A program made the position numbers and the translations under genes. Below the pieces are notes generated by a model. It was given only the letters and a program-made list of their open reading frames with translations. It was not told where the DNA came from and did not search any database. A stretch of DNA of 64,000 bases from Echinococcus granulosus (lineage: Eukaryota > Platyhelminthes > Cestoda > Cyclophyllidea > Taeniidae). Position 1 is the first letter of the stretch, and every line of letters begins with the position of its first letter. Where the stretch lies: the NCBI RefSeq assembly GCF_000524195.1, contig NW_020170392.1, positions 1,382,152 to 1,446,151 on the forward strand, written 5' to 3'. Positions 12,301 to 24,372 of this stretch are shown here, in pieces.

Positions 12301-15300
12301 GGTGACTTTTATTCAAGATTGATCTGTTCCAATGTTGGCCGCAGGACAGGGAGGCTTCCTGAGCGTGATACATCATCACCGGAATCAACGTACAAAGATA
12401 AACCATTCGATTCTGGACAGTGCGTCCCGCTACCACATCTTCTCCAGATGATACGCAAAAATCACGACAAAAAGCTAGTTTCTGCAGTTTTCGAATCGAG
12501 CACAACTTCATTCGTGGGATAGACAGGTTTGGATCGCATCCACCGTGTGTATAAGCATTAGCGTGTATTTCACGATGAGACCATAAACGTTAACCCTAGA
12601 CGTTGAAAGGAGTCGCATCGAAACCCACAAACACATTCAATTCCCTGGTGCTATTTGAATAAGCTTTTCAAATATGAGGGAGACAGCTTTTCTGAAGATC
12701 CACACATGTCTAAACCTTTGCTTACATTAGTTCTATTAAGGTAAAAACACAATGTCAGACTAACATGTGGGATAATTAGTTGAATTTACTAGCTACACTA
12801 AAAAAACCAACAAAATAGGCCAGCACAATGTATAGACTCCATTTAATAACTAATTCCACCAGATGTCTAAATCGTACTTTGGAGAAAGGTTTTTTTTAAA
12901 AAAATTTTGACATAAGTAAACATCGCATTAAATCATGAACCTGAAATGAATATATTCTGAAGCGTTTATTGGGCCGGGTTATATTTCTAATGCGTAGGGT
13001 TTACACTTTAATATTTTTACAAAAATCTTAAAATACAGAGGGCGTTTGATACGAGTAACATCAGAAAAAAGACTCGAAATGACGCTGGCCATTAAGGATG
13101 ATGTAAACCTTTCAAAACAGTAACTCTACATAAAGTAATAGCAACTTCAATACATATGCAAGGGGTTTTGGATCACGAAGGAATCTACTCTTTTTAAAAA
13201 AGACTTTCAAATGCATAGCACAAAACAGAAAGAGCGCATGGCTTATGTTCCGTGCTTAGAAGAACAAATTAAAGTTGCAAATTCACATCAAGTATTTCAT
13301 GTTACCTTTGGTGAAGCTGTTTTATTTTACCTCCTTCGTTTTGACTGCGTTTTTGTGACTAAACGGCCACCTCTTATGCGAAATACGCAAAATACCTCCA
13401 AACTTTGTTCAACTGCAATTATTACTTCAGTCATATATGCTGGAAAATGGGCTACTACAAACAATATTTAGTTATTCACCAGTATATGTCCATGTAACTT
13501 CAGAATGTAAGTCTACCGGGTTATAAAGTAGGCTTAAACTCTTTAAGAAATTGCAAGCTTTTCCTTTGTAAGATAAAGTAGAATGTACAGTTTTGCAAAG
13601 AAAACGACAGTGTATGCAAAACGAACGGTACTCGTGGTTCTAGGATATCAGCAACACTTCCTTTCAACTTAACTCTCCCCTTTGCGACAAATGGTTCCTA
13701 TGATGAGACTGTAAAGCCTTACCAAAACTCATTTATTATATAAACAGGGCTGAAATTGTGCTTTGATGATGGGGATTGAATGGGAGACGGGTAGTGTGTA
13801 TGTGTTTGTTTGCAAATCAACCCCGTTGGCTGTGCCAATTGGCACTTGCATAAGCATGCACCGGACCGAACACAACCTGCCTGCCTTTTGGCGTAAACCG
13901 CAGGTGTGAAACGCACCTTTGTGCGGGTTAGTTAAATGTTTTTCTCGATCTAAATACCTTCCTTAGGGTGTGGCTCCCAGTCTCCTCCACATACATGCAC
14001 ATAAGAGCCAGTGAAATAATCGTGAATACAGCACGGAATTGTGCATACCCTCGAATAATGGCATTTAGAAGACTGGGTAAGTTTGTCGGATTAAATCCAC
14101 TTATATCGAGGTAGTTCAATTTAAGAGCCTATCCATGGGAAATGTTTATCAGAAAGCCTTTCAAGAATAAAACAAATTTGAGAAATTTTTGTCATTAAAG
14201 CGACAGATTTTTGGTCTACAATCGAAGGCAAACACTGATCTCTCATACCTGTGAAACGCTGAATTAGTTGATCACTCAAGACAAAAACAACAAGGAGGAA
14301 AACAAAACACCAATGAAGTTGAAAGATGAGCCCCCCTAATAAGCCTAAATGTATCTCAGTTTTTATAAAGTCTGAAAGGAAATTATTATGAAGTTAAAAT
14401 CTATCATCTAAATGTTAACTCCTTTAGCTTGCTCTTTCAAATAACGGCTGGTAATAAGGGAGTGGAATTTTCTTGGAGAAGAACCTCTAATTGGGTTTTA
14501 TAATTCCTATTTTGCCAAGTGAACCGAAAAAGGTGATTAAGCCAAGAAATCACCCTAAGAATTGGAAAGAAGAACGAGAATAAGTCGACCCCATTTTTTT
14601 TTTACAATTCTCTATATAGCACTTTCAACAAAACGGACTCAGTAGAATATTGAAAAGCGGTGTCAATCTCACAAAAAAGTACAATTTGTTTGGGCACCTA
14701 GAAGGAAAGGGAAGTTACATTTTGCAAGCTTCTCAAAATCGCATGATCCCAATATCCAAACTGCCTCGCCTTTCTCTAACAGACGCCCCTCGCTGGTCAG
14801 GTTTGATCCATGTTGCCCCCTAAGCTAGACAGGAAAAATATCTCGACGCCCTCCGCAGGGTTTTAAAATTCCATAGACCACCGTAGTAGCACGTACCAAT
14901 GAGTTTTTAATAAACGTCGTCGTAAGAATACACACAGGTTTGTTTATAAGATTGGTATCCTCTCTCTTCAACAGCATCACATTCATGCGAAGATGACCTA
15001 TGGAGAAAAACAGACAGATGCATGCAGCACACACACCAAGTTGAATGCACTTTTGGCTGGGTGAACAAATCTACTAAACAGAGAGTTGGCCATCATGATT
15101 AAAGAATATAGTGGAAATGGTGGGCATGGAGGCTAGAACAATCGGTACGATGTGTTTCAAACGGGTCAGTCGTGGCACAAGTTTGAAAATGTAAGGATCT
15201 GGTGTTCGACGAATTAGGCAAAAGTGGATTTGCTTTTAAAAATTAATCAGGTACTGGAGTTAGGTGTCTGGATTCGCACAGAAAAGGCAATCACCAGATT

Positions 15301-18300
15301 TAAACAAACTGATTCAGTTGGTACTCGAACTGCTCGTTTAAGGTTTTAATTAAGGCATCCCAGATTTCGCACAAACTCACATAAACCACTCATACGTATA
15401 GTAAAAGTGCAGTGGAGACGATTGCGAAAAATACTGAATATCAGAGATTTTGAAAATAAAACAATACATTACACTTTAGTGCCGTCTTAGCTGTGAAACT
15501 ACTTAATAAATAGATGCGGAAGTTAAAATCTAATTGCTATTTAATAAGCGTGTGAAAATAAATCGACTGGTTTAAGCAGCTTACAAAAAAGAGGATCATT
15601 GTGAGGAACACCTGGTAGAGAGTTCCTCCTGCCTGATCACCCGCCACACCTATCACTAGCAGGTTACCGGTTCTACTTATTTACTACAGCTACGAGACAG
15701 CAATTTGCATACCAACGCCCACGGGAGTGCGAGACAAAGCAGCGTGTGGATTTTTATTAGAAAGACTGGCTGGCTGACCAATCACCTGACGGTGATACCA
15801 CCCCTCTTGTCATCTTGCTTGAAATATTTGAGGGCTACTCAACAAATGATGACCAAAACCACATTGACACCGAAACGAATCTGATGAAAACTTTCGAAGA
15901 AAAATGTTGCCTCTTCCTATTTATTCTTTCCATTTGTACTACCAAAGACACTTGCTTTCCTGCCAAGAATATTTTTTAAAAAAGCAGTTTAGAGGCATAC
16001 GTCGTCACCAGTCAGAAACATACTTTCCTGGCAAATATACGTATCTGTCGTGAAAATTTCCCTCCATCAGAAACAAGATGGTTTCAAAAAGATCAGGTGA
16101 TTTTTTTTCTCGCTTGTAATGCGTATCAGTTGTCCCCAGGTGACCCCTCCATTTCGTATATATGAGACACTGTAGATTTTAATCTCATTGGTTCGATATT
16201 AGACGATGGTAAGTTCATTCGGTGGAATACGTTACACGATTTCAAAACCCATGATTAGATAAATTTACTTTAGACACTTCGTAAAAGCCCTACCTCCAGG
16301 CTTTGGACATTTGATAGACAAAAAGACTTTTAGAATCGAATCCGAATAGATAAATTATGAGTATGACAAGTATTTCACAGTTGATCTGAAATGGCTTTTA
16401 GAAAAGTGGATTGACTAGGCTTACTTATCTTTAGTGAGACATAAAAGGGACTATTTAGTCCGTTATATAAACAGCGGCGTTACATTTAAAGTGTGAAAAA
16501 AAAGGGCTCACCAGAGATTATTTTAGAAGCCCGTCTAATTTGCCTCCACTAAAAGGTTCTCATGGAAGATGAAAGATAGAAATCAGCGCCACAAGACCAT
16601 TTGCAAGCACCTCATAATTCAACAGGCATAGATTGACAAACAAAGGATCTCAGTACTCTTACCTGACGCAAGAATAAAAATGTGATTCCCGTCGTAACGA
16701 AAGACGAAAAATAAGAGAAATAAATCCTATCTTTGCATGCAGGAATGAGCTTGCAGGAAAAAAAGGGGAAAAGGAATCATATTCACTAACTAGCCTCCAA
16801 ACAGTAATCACAATGTGGCAGAGATTCAGAAAGAAAGCACAAATTCGGACCGAATTCAAACATATGGCTTCTGAGTAGAACAGACTAAAACTACATGCAA
16901 ATTAAAGAACGTTTACATTTGGTGAAAAGGGAAACTACGAATTCTTTGAACTCCTCATTTGGAGTCAGAGCATAGCAAACAAACTTGATCACAAGGTGGT
17001 TGAGGATAGACTTTCAAGAACAAAATGATTCTTAAATTGCATGACGTCAAAACTGTCAAATTCATTCAATAAGAAAAAGTACGATAGGGTTGAGATCTGT
17101 TCCCCCCTGGAAGACTCACATGAGTGACACCGAAATATCAAAAAATGTGAAGTTTTTCAAGTGGCTCCGACAGAAACTTGTCTAAATTACGAAAGGAGTG
17201 GGTAAGGGAAAGATAGATTTTTAAGATTTTCCTTGAGTCAGCTGAAAAAAAAGTTTTTGGGTGAAGGAAGACTACGAACTCACATGGCTAGTGTCGGAAA
17301 ATCCTGCCGAACTCTCATCCAAGTACATGCCAGAGGAGGGTGAAGTCATTTGTTCCTTGGTGATGTCAACAATGAGAGCATTGGCAGGAGATATACTGAC
17401 CTGTCGTTTGAACTGCGCCGAACTCGTTGTCGCGATCGCCGCCACCATCGCTGTTTCGGGCGAGGAGGCGGAGGAGGTGGAGTGATGCCGCTCCCGTACC
17501 CCCCGACCCGGTTTCTGCAGCAACGCATTCAGAAGAGCTAGATTATTCCTCGATTTGCCCGGAGTGCAAGCTTCCTCCCGATGGTCTACAAATCGAAGGG
17601 ACTTGGAAGCAAAGGTGGATGACGGTGGCGGTGGTTGTGAGGATGAAAACTGTTTGCTGGCAGCGGGAGCGTAGCAGTACTCGGGTTCACGAGGTACCGC
17701 CGGTTGGGGAGGAGAGTAGGCGCGAAAGGTTGAGCTGGAAGTAACCTGAGGAGGATTGGGTTGACGTAAGGAGTAGTGGTCATGAGGAGTATGGGTGGAA
17801 GACTGGTAGTTACTGGCGTTCCCATAATCATCTTCCGTGATAGTTGGCATGGCTGGCTGCTGGAGCAGACCCGTAATGAGGTCGCTACGGTAGTTCTCAG
17901 AGTTGGGTTGCAGCTGGGTCAGGGCTGGCTGCATAATATCCGAGTTGCCAAGCATGGACATGTCACGAGGGTCAGGGAAGGGCTGATCGAGGAAAAGATC
18001 CAGACTACCATCGAAGTCCTTCATCAGCTCGTCGATAAAACGAGGACTGCCAACACCAGAAAAATTTGAGACATCGTTGAAAATATCCTTGTCATCGACG
18101 TATTGTATCTTCGAGGGAAAGTCCACTGGTAGTTCAAAATCCAAGCGCCGTTTATCCGAGCGACTAGTGCTGGTAGGTTTTTTACGAAGATGGTTGATGT
18201 AATAGGTACGCCATCGACGATATTCATTGGAAAGTTTGGCGCAATGCCGATCCCATAACCTCCCGTCCATGGCCAGAGACTGAGTCTTTATGCCTGAGGT

Positions 18301-18694
18301 CTGGGAGGAGGGCACTTGAAATTGCACAATAACTGGGAGTCGCTGCTTGATATCTAAGGAAAAGCTTGATCAGACACCAAAATGAGAACTTACATTGCAT
18401 GTGATATTCACGCCAAATGATATTGTTCAGGCGGACCTTTTGCTTCAAAGCGAAACCAGCACCCCTGAAATGACTCCATCTGGGACTGGTAACAGTCTCC
18501 ACGTAGGCAAGGGAGAGACTCTTGAAAAGTGACTGAAGAGTATCGAATGCTGGAATACCGGAATTCCGATCGGAAGAGGAAGACTCAAGTTCTTCATGAG
18601 ATTCTGATTCTCCCTTCTCGCTATCGGAGTCATCCAGCTTGCTAATCATAAACTGTCCGCTTTTGATTTCAGAATGCTTCTCCGTCTCATGCAT
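3140..18694 (-). CDS. Mondo: Mondo-family bHLH-leucine zipper transcription factor (MondoA/ChREBP homologue), 5 exons
   Basis: Coding exons on the minus strand are 18694..18394, 18353..17284, 8096..7180, 3710..3445 and 3363..3140. They join in phase to 926 codons including stop (925 aa; human MondoA is about 919). Mondo proteins pair with Mlx, shuttle between cytoplasm and nucleus and activate glucose-responsive genes. Visible in order: an MCR-like motif SGQFMIS (about residues 12-18), a conserved block with LNNIIWREYHMQ (about 89-100), NEYRRWRTYYINHLRKK (about 143-159), LGNSDIMQPALTQLQPN (about 235-250), a proline-rich linker, bHLH-zipper (about 661-763) and the C-terminal WMC/DCD region with NWKFYIFSLIF and STISWLEDHCDLPQLRK. 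The start ATG at 18694 lies 5 nt after a good acceptor (cttcttcag), so the message may be trans-spliced or have an upstream non-coding exon; an in-frame ATG at 18736 is the alternative. Family assignment is firm; the exact 5' end and possible extra exons in the 9.2 kb intron are open. Confidence 0.93.
3445..3710 (-). CDS. Mondo: Mondo exon 4 (C-terminal dimerisation/cytoplasmic localisation domain)
   Basis: The acceptor is ctcgtttcag and the donor CGAAAGC|GTAAGT. The peptide continues the zipper with ACCDKLPTSG and then shows NWKFYIFSLIF and LRRSTISWLEDHCDLPQLRK. These match the WMC/DCD domain of Mondo and Mlx (NWKFWVFSILIRPLFE...TSLAWLDQYCSLPALRP in MondoA), which takes part in heterodimerisation and cytoplasmic retention. 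This exon alone identifies the family independently of exons 1-3. Confidence 0.94.
4961..5102 (-). repeat. Dispersed LTR-like repeat, copy A
   Basis: Read on the minus strand it begins TGTGGTTCCCGAAG and ends near CGAAGCATTAC, with an internal GGAGGCCATACCGCCCAGCG core shared with the other copies. It has TG at the left end and a degraded CA right end. About 142 bp, shorter than the fullest copies. Confidence 0.7.
5814..5943 (-). repeat. Dispersed LTR-like repeat, copy B
   Basis: On the minus strand it starts TGTGGCGCTCCGAGACTTCC and ends AATCAAAGTATTACA. The core contains GCCCAGCCGAAGTGCGAAGG and GGAGCTCTAAGTGCCCGC. This copy has the clearest consensus left end and a clear right end, but lacks about 60 bp of the interior relative to the copy at 22896. 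It lies 0.7 kb from copy A in the same orientation. Confidence 0.75.
7180..8096 (-). CDS. Mondo: Mondo exon 3 (proline-rich linker, acidic stretch, bHLH-leucine zipper)
   Basis: The exon begins at acceptor cttgtttcag in phase 0 and ends at GTTAA|GTGAGT in phase 2. It opens with a polyproline run (GGT repeat near 8026-8043 on the plus strand), passes an acidic Glu/Asp stretch and ends with the bHLHZip. The basic segment reads LSSTEQRRRLSMQSSLKIL, followed by a long His/Gln loop, helix 2 from KTSKAAVLRDGAELIRSQR and heptad leucines in LDAEINRLRAELDSLQ. Mammalian MondoA has HISAEQKRRFNIKLGFDTL and KVSKATTLQKTAEYI at these places. Confidence 0.93.
8097..17283 (-). other. Long Mondo intron (9.2 kb)
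   Basis: No large open frame is present and base composition is AT-rich. The flanking exons are both phase 0, so no extra exon is required. Two short stretches have good splice borders: 16749..16663 (87 nt, acceptor cctgcaag, donor CAG|GTAAGA, in frame) and 10624..10534 (91 nt, acceptor ctctgtag, donor CTG|GTAGGT, changes phase). A truncated copy of the dispersed repeat lies near 9640. Nothing else is recognised. Confidence 0.6.
9640..9700 (-). repeat. Dispersed LTR-like repeat, truncated copy C
   Basis: Only the left part and core are recognisable on the minus strand (CCTGAAGTCG...GGCCATGCCGCCTAGTGGAAG). It lies inside the long Mondo intron. Ends are not defined. Confidence 0.5.
17284..18353 (-). 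CDS. Mondo: Mondo exon 2 (glucose-sensing module and Ser/Pro-rich linker)
   Basis: The exon starts after ttccttag and ends at GCCAT|GTGAGT in phase 0. It holds the WDRH...EYRRWRTYY block and the DPRDMSMLGNSDIMQPAL block, both diagnostic of Mondo proteins. In mammals these regions belong to the glucose-response N-terminal module (LID/GRACE) that controls nuclear entry and activation. The remainder is low-complexity Ser/Pro/Gln sequence typical of the transactivation region and is not conserved in sequence. Confidence 0.92.
18394..18694 (-). CDS. Mondo: Mondo exon 1 (N-terminal conserved regions)
   Basis: The exon encodes the first 100 residues plus one base. It carries the SGQFMIS motif, then an acidic Ser/Glu-rich spacer, then a Mondo conserved region running from IPAFDTLQSLFKSLSLAY to LNNIIWREYHMQ. 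Mammalian Mondo proteins have the matching stretch LAYSG...RLNNAIWRAWYMQ. The donor is CAAT|GTAAGT. The split codon completes to Tyr, giving HMQY as in MondoA. The intron to exon 2 is only 40 nt. Confidence 0.92.
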
Positions 18695-19334
18695 TTTCGC
18701 TGAAGAAGGGTAATCATAAACAAAAAAGGCACTCATTTTTAGGAATGTTAACAGACTACGCATGAAAGCCAACTGTACAAAAGGTGCATGACTGAAGACC
18801 AAAAGAATGAGTTTCTAGACTAAAGGGAAGTCGTCTCCACAAAAGTGACAAGGTTGCATGGAAGAACGGTAAATAAACTGGTGAATTCGTCTTATTTTCT
18901 GCACGTATAAACTAGGGGGAAACATAGGCAAGCAACTTATGCAGAAGTAGATTTAAAGTAGGCGAAATCATAAAAATGGATTAATGATGCACTAAATGAA
19001 GTGAAATTACGCGAGGTGCCGGACGACATGTAGACGGATCGCCACAAGATATCAAGTATCGTGCTAACTGTTCCGATTAGGACAAACAAATATCATGCCA
19101 AAAGTAACGTTGAGTCAGCCAAAAAAAGCAACTCTTAAAAGTGTGCACTGTTTAGTTTCAAATATATTTTCTGCTCCTGATTGCAAGCACAGGTTATATG
19201 TTCTTTACACATAATATGGCTTTTAAGTCCAGCCTGCTAATCTAAGAAATTCATCCGTATTGCAAATTACAAATTACCTAGGTTTTTAGCTCTCATTTAT
19301 CAATGTCGAAGCGATTAAAAAATATGGTTTATTG

Positions 19335-19465
19335 TGTGGCGCTCCAAGACTCCCCTGAAGTCAAAACGAGACACACTACTGGGGTAGAATGTTGTAGTAC
19401 TCCAATGCTTCTCTGAAGACGAATGAAGGCATAGTACTCGGGCAGAATATATGCACAATGCCTAT
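19335..19465 (+). repeat. Dispersed LTR-like repeat, copy with doubled left end
   Basis: Two left ends follow each other: TGTGGCGCTCCAAGACTCCC at 19335 and TGTAGTACTCCAATGCTTC at 19393, each followed by a CTGAAG motif. The second continues GGCATAGTACTCGGGCAGAATATATG as in other copies and then decays. It looks like one element inserted in, or duplicated within, another. Confidence 0.6.
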
Positions 19466-21769
19466 GTTGTTTAAATGTTCCTTTCGGAGAGATGTCAAGC
19501 AGATAAATGGAACCTCGTGACTGAGGAGCTGTCAACATCTCCCAATCCAGAGAAAAGTCCAGTACCCAAACCTCCCTGGAACTGTACCCGCTTTCCCCAT
19601 TTACTTTACCCAATAAACATGACACAGCCAAAATGTCCTGTGTATTCTAAGGTTATGAAGGCCAGGAAAGAGGAGATCAACGAGCCTCGTCCCAAACATA
19701 TACTTATATACCTAAGACACTAAAGGCCTGGGTCAACCGGTATGGCTCAAAGACAAGCACACCTAGTAAAAGTAAAGTTGCTAATGCACGAATTGGCTCT
19801 TTACGAAAACTGAGAGTTAAATAAGCAGCCATTGTATTACATGTCCCTCCTCCTCTTTTTAGCGTAACCCTTTTCCCCACGCTTCCCTTGGTCAGCCTCC
19901 TGCGTCATTCATCACAGCGTAATCAATGCTGTAGGGAATAAACTGTATTATCACTGATTTCTCTTGCAATTCAACTATGTCTGCAATTTTATCATGTATG
20001 ATAACTGATTTCGAGGCCTGAGAATCGCACCAGCCATCGCGCTTATCCACAACTTGATTTAGGCTCACTAACATAAAAGCAAATTTATGTAAGAGAGGAA
20101 GGGATTTAACATTGTACCGTGGGGGGCGGATTTTGCGTCTACTCCTCCTTGCCACGTTGCTCTCACCTATGAGCAGCAGGCTTCCAAAAAACCCTTTTTT
20201 AAAATGTTTATTCTTTCGAGTCAAAGAGCCGTGCATGACGTTTCGGCGATTAACGTAAAACTGTATATTCTTGCCCACTCATTTTTGACTATGCATGCAT
20301 AGTCCACCTATATCAAATTTTACTGTAAATCAAATGTCGAAAGCAAGTATCGCAGAGTAGAAGGCAACTAATTTGTATGCATGCACCCTCCCAGTTTGAC
20401 TGGTTCTGATAAACCTCACACATAACAGGAAACAAGCAATTACGACCGAGAAATCGGAGTTTAACAAGTAAACCAATTTGATAGCTTACTAAACACTGCC
20501 AAGATTAAATATTTTACACGAGTGTTGGGATTTCCAAATCAATTTCTACGATTAAGTTGGATGCATCCATTTTAGCACTGTTTAATGGTTCTCCGCAAGA
20601 GCACAAAACAATGGGCTAGTTACAAATTATTTTAAGAGTAAAAAAGCTTATTTTTTTGTAAAAGCGTATCATTAAAACCACAAGATAACCCAATAAGTGG
20701 CTGACAAAAGCTAGTAAATGGTTAAAAACCTTGAGAGCTTTTCATTCCAAAATAGTTTAGATGGTGCGAACTATCTCATTGGGAAATCCTGAATTAAAGT
20801 GGACTGGGCAACATAAGACCAATTCCCTCCTTTCCGGTAAAGCACTTCCATCATTGAAATCTTTCTAATGGTGTTTGTATGCATCTATGGGTGATGGATG
20901 TAAGACCGAAGTTGTTCACCGCATCACAACGCCATCAAAACTCGGAGTTAGAGAGAGTAGCCCATATTTCCTCTTTATAGCTAGACTGCGTCATGTCTAC
21001 AAAGCTGAATTCCGTAAGCAATTACGAAAACACATTTCTGTGTGGTTTTTGGTACCTCAAGCAAAGCTACGGATAGGAGAGTAGCATTAGGTTGGCCATC
21101 TCAGGATCGCACAGAGCCTTCCTACTGGTCAATTGGCGTGCCCTGCGAATGGGCGAATAAGGCGTGAGCTTCATCAAGTAAAAATGCGAACCGGTACAAA
21201 CTCTGAAGTAATATTTGCCCTCAAAAATACCACTAAGGCTCCAATTGTAAAGAGAATCGAAGCGCCTTTACTTAAGTGGGTCCTAAGATGATGATAACTT
21301 TCTTCCTGTGTAAGTGCTCGCTGTTTACCTGCATACAACTTTTATGACACCATTTTATGCTTTCCAAAAACAGCTCTCTTGATTTGTTTTAAGAATCAAT
21401 AGGGTAAAATGCAAATTAAGACAAGTGGTCAAATCTATATAATTCTGATTAAGCCTTTTTTAAACAAGTTGACAGAACTATGTAAAATTGATAATTAGGT
21501 TCGCCATCAATAAAAGTTGCATTACCAAGTTTTCAAATACTCTCGCCATTAGTTGTAAATTTGAGAGATAATTAATCCCGTAAGTTTGGCCAGAATAAGC
21601 AGTCTTGCACTTGTTTTTGAGTTTTTTCTCTCCCGATTAGAAATGGAGCGCGGTGACTTAGCCCAGTGCTCGATTCTAAAATGTGTTGCTCACTTTTCTT
21701 CCCACTTTTTTTCTTCGACCCACCTGATAAGGCAGGACGAGACAGCGGAGTAGCATTAATTTTTCCCAG

Positions 21770-22029
21770 CACCGCTTGTATGCCAACCGGGTGTGACCGA
21801 ATCGGCGTATTTGCCTTCCACACCACCCACAGGCCTTAGTTCCACTTCCATTGAAACATCACTAGGCAGTAACCCACAGCAGCACTTCCCCATTTCTCTC
21901 CGTCGGAAATGGCAGGCTAGGGAAGGAGAGTGGGAAATCCCTTGGCTTCTCCCTCCTTCCATTACAAAGGAACACGAAAACATTAAAACATTAAATTTGA
22001 CACCTTTTATTCGTAGTCTTTTAAGCAAG
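21770..22029 (+). CDS. Candidate exon of unknown gene
   Basis: A GC-rich stretch follows a good acceptor (ttaatttttcccag) and ends at AAG|GTTTGT, giving 260 nt open in one frame (2 + 86 codons, ends phase 0). The peptide includes LPSTPPTGLSSTSIETSLG and LRRKWQAREGEWEIPW. I recognise no family. The opposite strand is also open over this stretch and contains MGKCCCGLLPSD, a possible lipid-modified N-terminus, so strand is uncertain. It may be a 5' exon of the downstream gene or chance. Confidence 0.25.
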
Positions 22030-22895
22030 GTTTGTAATAGCGTTACCAACATACATCACTTTAAAAAAATGAAGGTGAACTTCTAAAAAACGTGTATTTT
22101 AAGAGCTGAATGTAAAGAAACTATAACAAAATGGAGTTAATCTACCTAAAATGTGCGGTATTTTCGAGTTGGTGCAAGTCTTTTTCTTGTGTAAATCAAC
22201 TTAATTGCTTTCTTTCTTTTTCGTGGCTTAGAAAATCAAATTGGGATGAGTTGGTAAGTCAGTCCAGACTGATCCCACATCACTTTACCACTTGGCAGGC
22301 TGTCACAGGTGGATAGGGTGTGTAAACGCCCTTCAAAATGTCATAACCACTTGATGTGGCTTTAACATGTGCTAGGGGAACGGGCGACTCCCAATGGGTT
22401 GCGTGTTTCGCATCTGACAATAAACATCAAGGCAAAATGCGTCTTGTTTAGTTCTACTGCCACCAATAAACAAGTGGAAATCAAAGCGCATCATTTTAAA
22501 TAACGTGCATGAGATGGAAACAAGTTGCGAAAAATGTCACAATTTCTTCCTTTTAGCACCGTTTGGATGTTGCTAAGGCATAGGATCACCACCGCGTCTT
22601 GGTAACAAATAGAACCGAAATAAGTTCGTTTAAATTTAGGTTATTACCTTAGCAAAGCGTTTTTGTTTCGATTCGGGGTGGTAAATCTCTATCTCACCAA
22701 CAATTCAGACACTTTGACAGTATAACGCAAGGTATTATTCCCATTTCTTTTGATGAAAATTTGAATGGCCTTTTTGGTGCATTAGACTGTTGTTGTCCAT
22801 TAAGACGTTAACAAATAGTTAAGTTTACCCATAAATTTCGATAGCGGATGTGAATAAATTTTAAGATCGATATGGACCCATAAACCTGAGTGTTT

Positions 22896-23092
22896 TGTAG
22901 TGCTCCGAGACTTCCATGAAGAAGACAGAAGGCATAATACTTAAGCAGAATATGTATTGCCGATGTGCAGAATGGCCGCGGAGGCTACTGGCGTGGCCCA
23001 GAGGCCGCGTTGCCTAGCGAACTTACAGTGGCGGAGCCCTAGCTGCTCGCGAAACTAAAACGAGGAGTTAAACAAACAATCAAAGTGCTACA
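22896..23092 (+). repeat. Dispersed LTR-like repeat, nearly full copy (197 bp)
   Basis: This is the best-bounded copy. It begins TGTAGTGCTCCGAGACTTCC and ends AATCAAAGTGCTACA, so the ends form the short inverted pair TGTAG/CTACA expected of an LTR. Inside are CTGGCGTGGCCCAGAGGCCG and CAGTGGCGGAGCCCTAGCTG. No open reading frame of note. No flanking 5-bp duplication is obvious. Confidence 0.75.
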
Positions 23093-24188
23093 GTTACATC
23101 CTGTTAACGAAATAGGGTGTAATGCTTTAGGAATTTAAGTAAAAATGTGCCATTAGAAAGAACAACGATACTATAAGGATTTGAAGCAAAAATCAGCTTG
23201 GAGGATGCACTTAGTGGTTATGTATAAGCGAAACGAGCTAAGTGTATACCATTATCAATATTTTAACATATTCGAGAACCTTTCATCCCAATTTAACAAG
23301 GATTAATCGCCAAAAGTACATTTTTAGTTGGAAGCTAAAATTAATTTTGTTACTGAATTTCACATTCGGAGTAGTTTAGAGATGAACGTGGAGTGAAGGT
23401 TAATTGCAACAAAATAAATCTTCTTTATTTGGAGAGATAATCACCAGCAACACAGTTTGTGCCTAGTGAAGTCAAGAGGCAAAGATATTCCCTCCCACAA
23501 ACTGCAAAAAGGGAGCCCAGTACAAATATCTTGAATGTTTCTTTAAACGTACTACCATGAAACCGCTTTCAGTCCAGTCTTGATCACCTGACAATTGAAA
23601 ATCTCTTTTTAGTATCTAACATATAAAGTACTCCTGTAATGATGGAATTTCTTTCATTCCTTTTACTTCCAAAGATTAACAAGCAGTAGGAAACGGTGGA
23701 TAACTCCAATAAACACTCATATTTGCAATAACGAAGGCATCAATTAAGGATACGTGAGTTGGTTTTTCCTTTTGTATGTCGCAATGCAATACGATTTTAA
23801 AACTGTACGTAGAAAGTATTCATCCGCCTAGTGAGAATAAATCCTAGTCTCTTAAGCCTTGCCGCAAATGTTCAACCCGTGTGTTTGATGTATTTCACAT
23901 CAGTTACCATAAGGCGAAAAGTGGCGAAATCTACTTTTATCGAAGAGTTGCTTGGCTGCGGAGTTTGTCTTATACTTAATTGAGCTTTAAGTAACAAAGC
24001 TTATTATTTGAACTCGCAAGTAAGCTATTCATTTCGGGTTAATGAATAAAATTTACAAACAGAATTAAATTACCATCCTGTTACTACAAAACAATCTGAG
24101 TTCCGAAAACTGTAGAAGCAGTGATATTTTTAGCAGGGAAGTTTGCCGTGTTACTTGAACTTGAAAGTATGGGAGAGGAAATATAAGG

Positions 24189-24372
24189 TGTAATGCAGCG
24201 CCCCAAGACTTCCCTAAAGACAACAAAGGCGAAATACTTGGGCAGACTGTGCATTAGCGACGTACAGGAGGGCTTGGATGGGGGAACTGACATGGTTCAG
24301 AGGCCATGCCGCTCAAGAGAAGTGCAAAAGCGGAGCCTTAAGTGTCCGCAATGCCAAATATTTAAAATGTGA
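24189..24372 (+). repeat. Dispersed LTR-like repeat, copy near 24.2 kb
   Basis: Starts TGTAATGCAGCGCCCCAAGA, then CTTGGGCAGACTGTGCATTAG, GACATGGTTCAGAGGCCATG and AAAGCGGAGCCTTAAGTGTC, in the same order as the 22.9 kb copy. The right end is degraded. Confidence 0.7.

Noticed and set aside
19892..20278. 128-codon minus-strand open frame
   Set aside because: Begins MGKNIQFYVNRRN but shows no known domain and no neighbouring exons; could be chance or an old element fragment.
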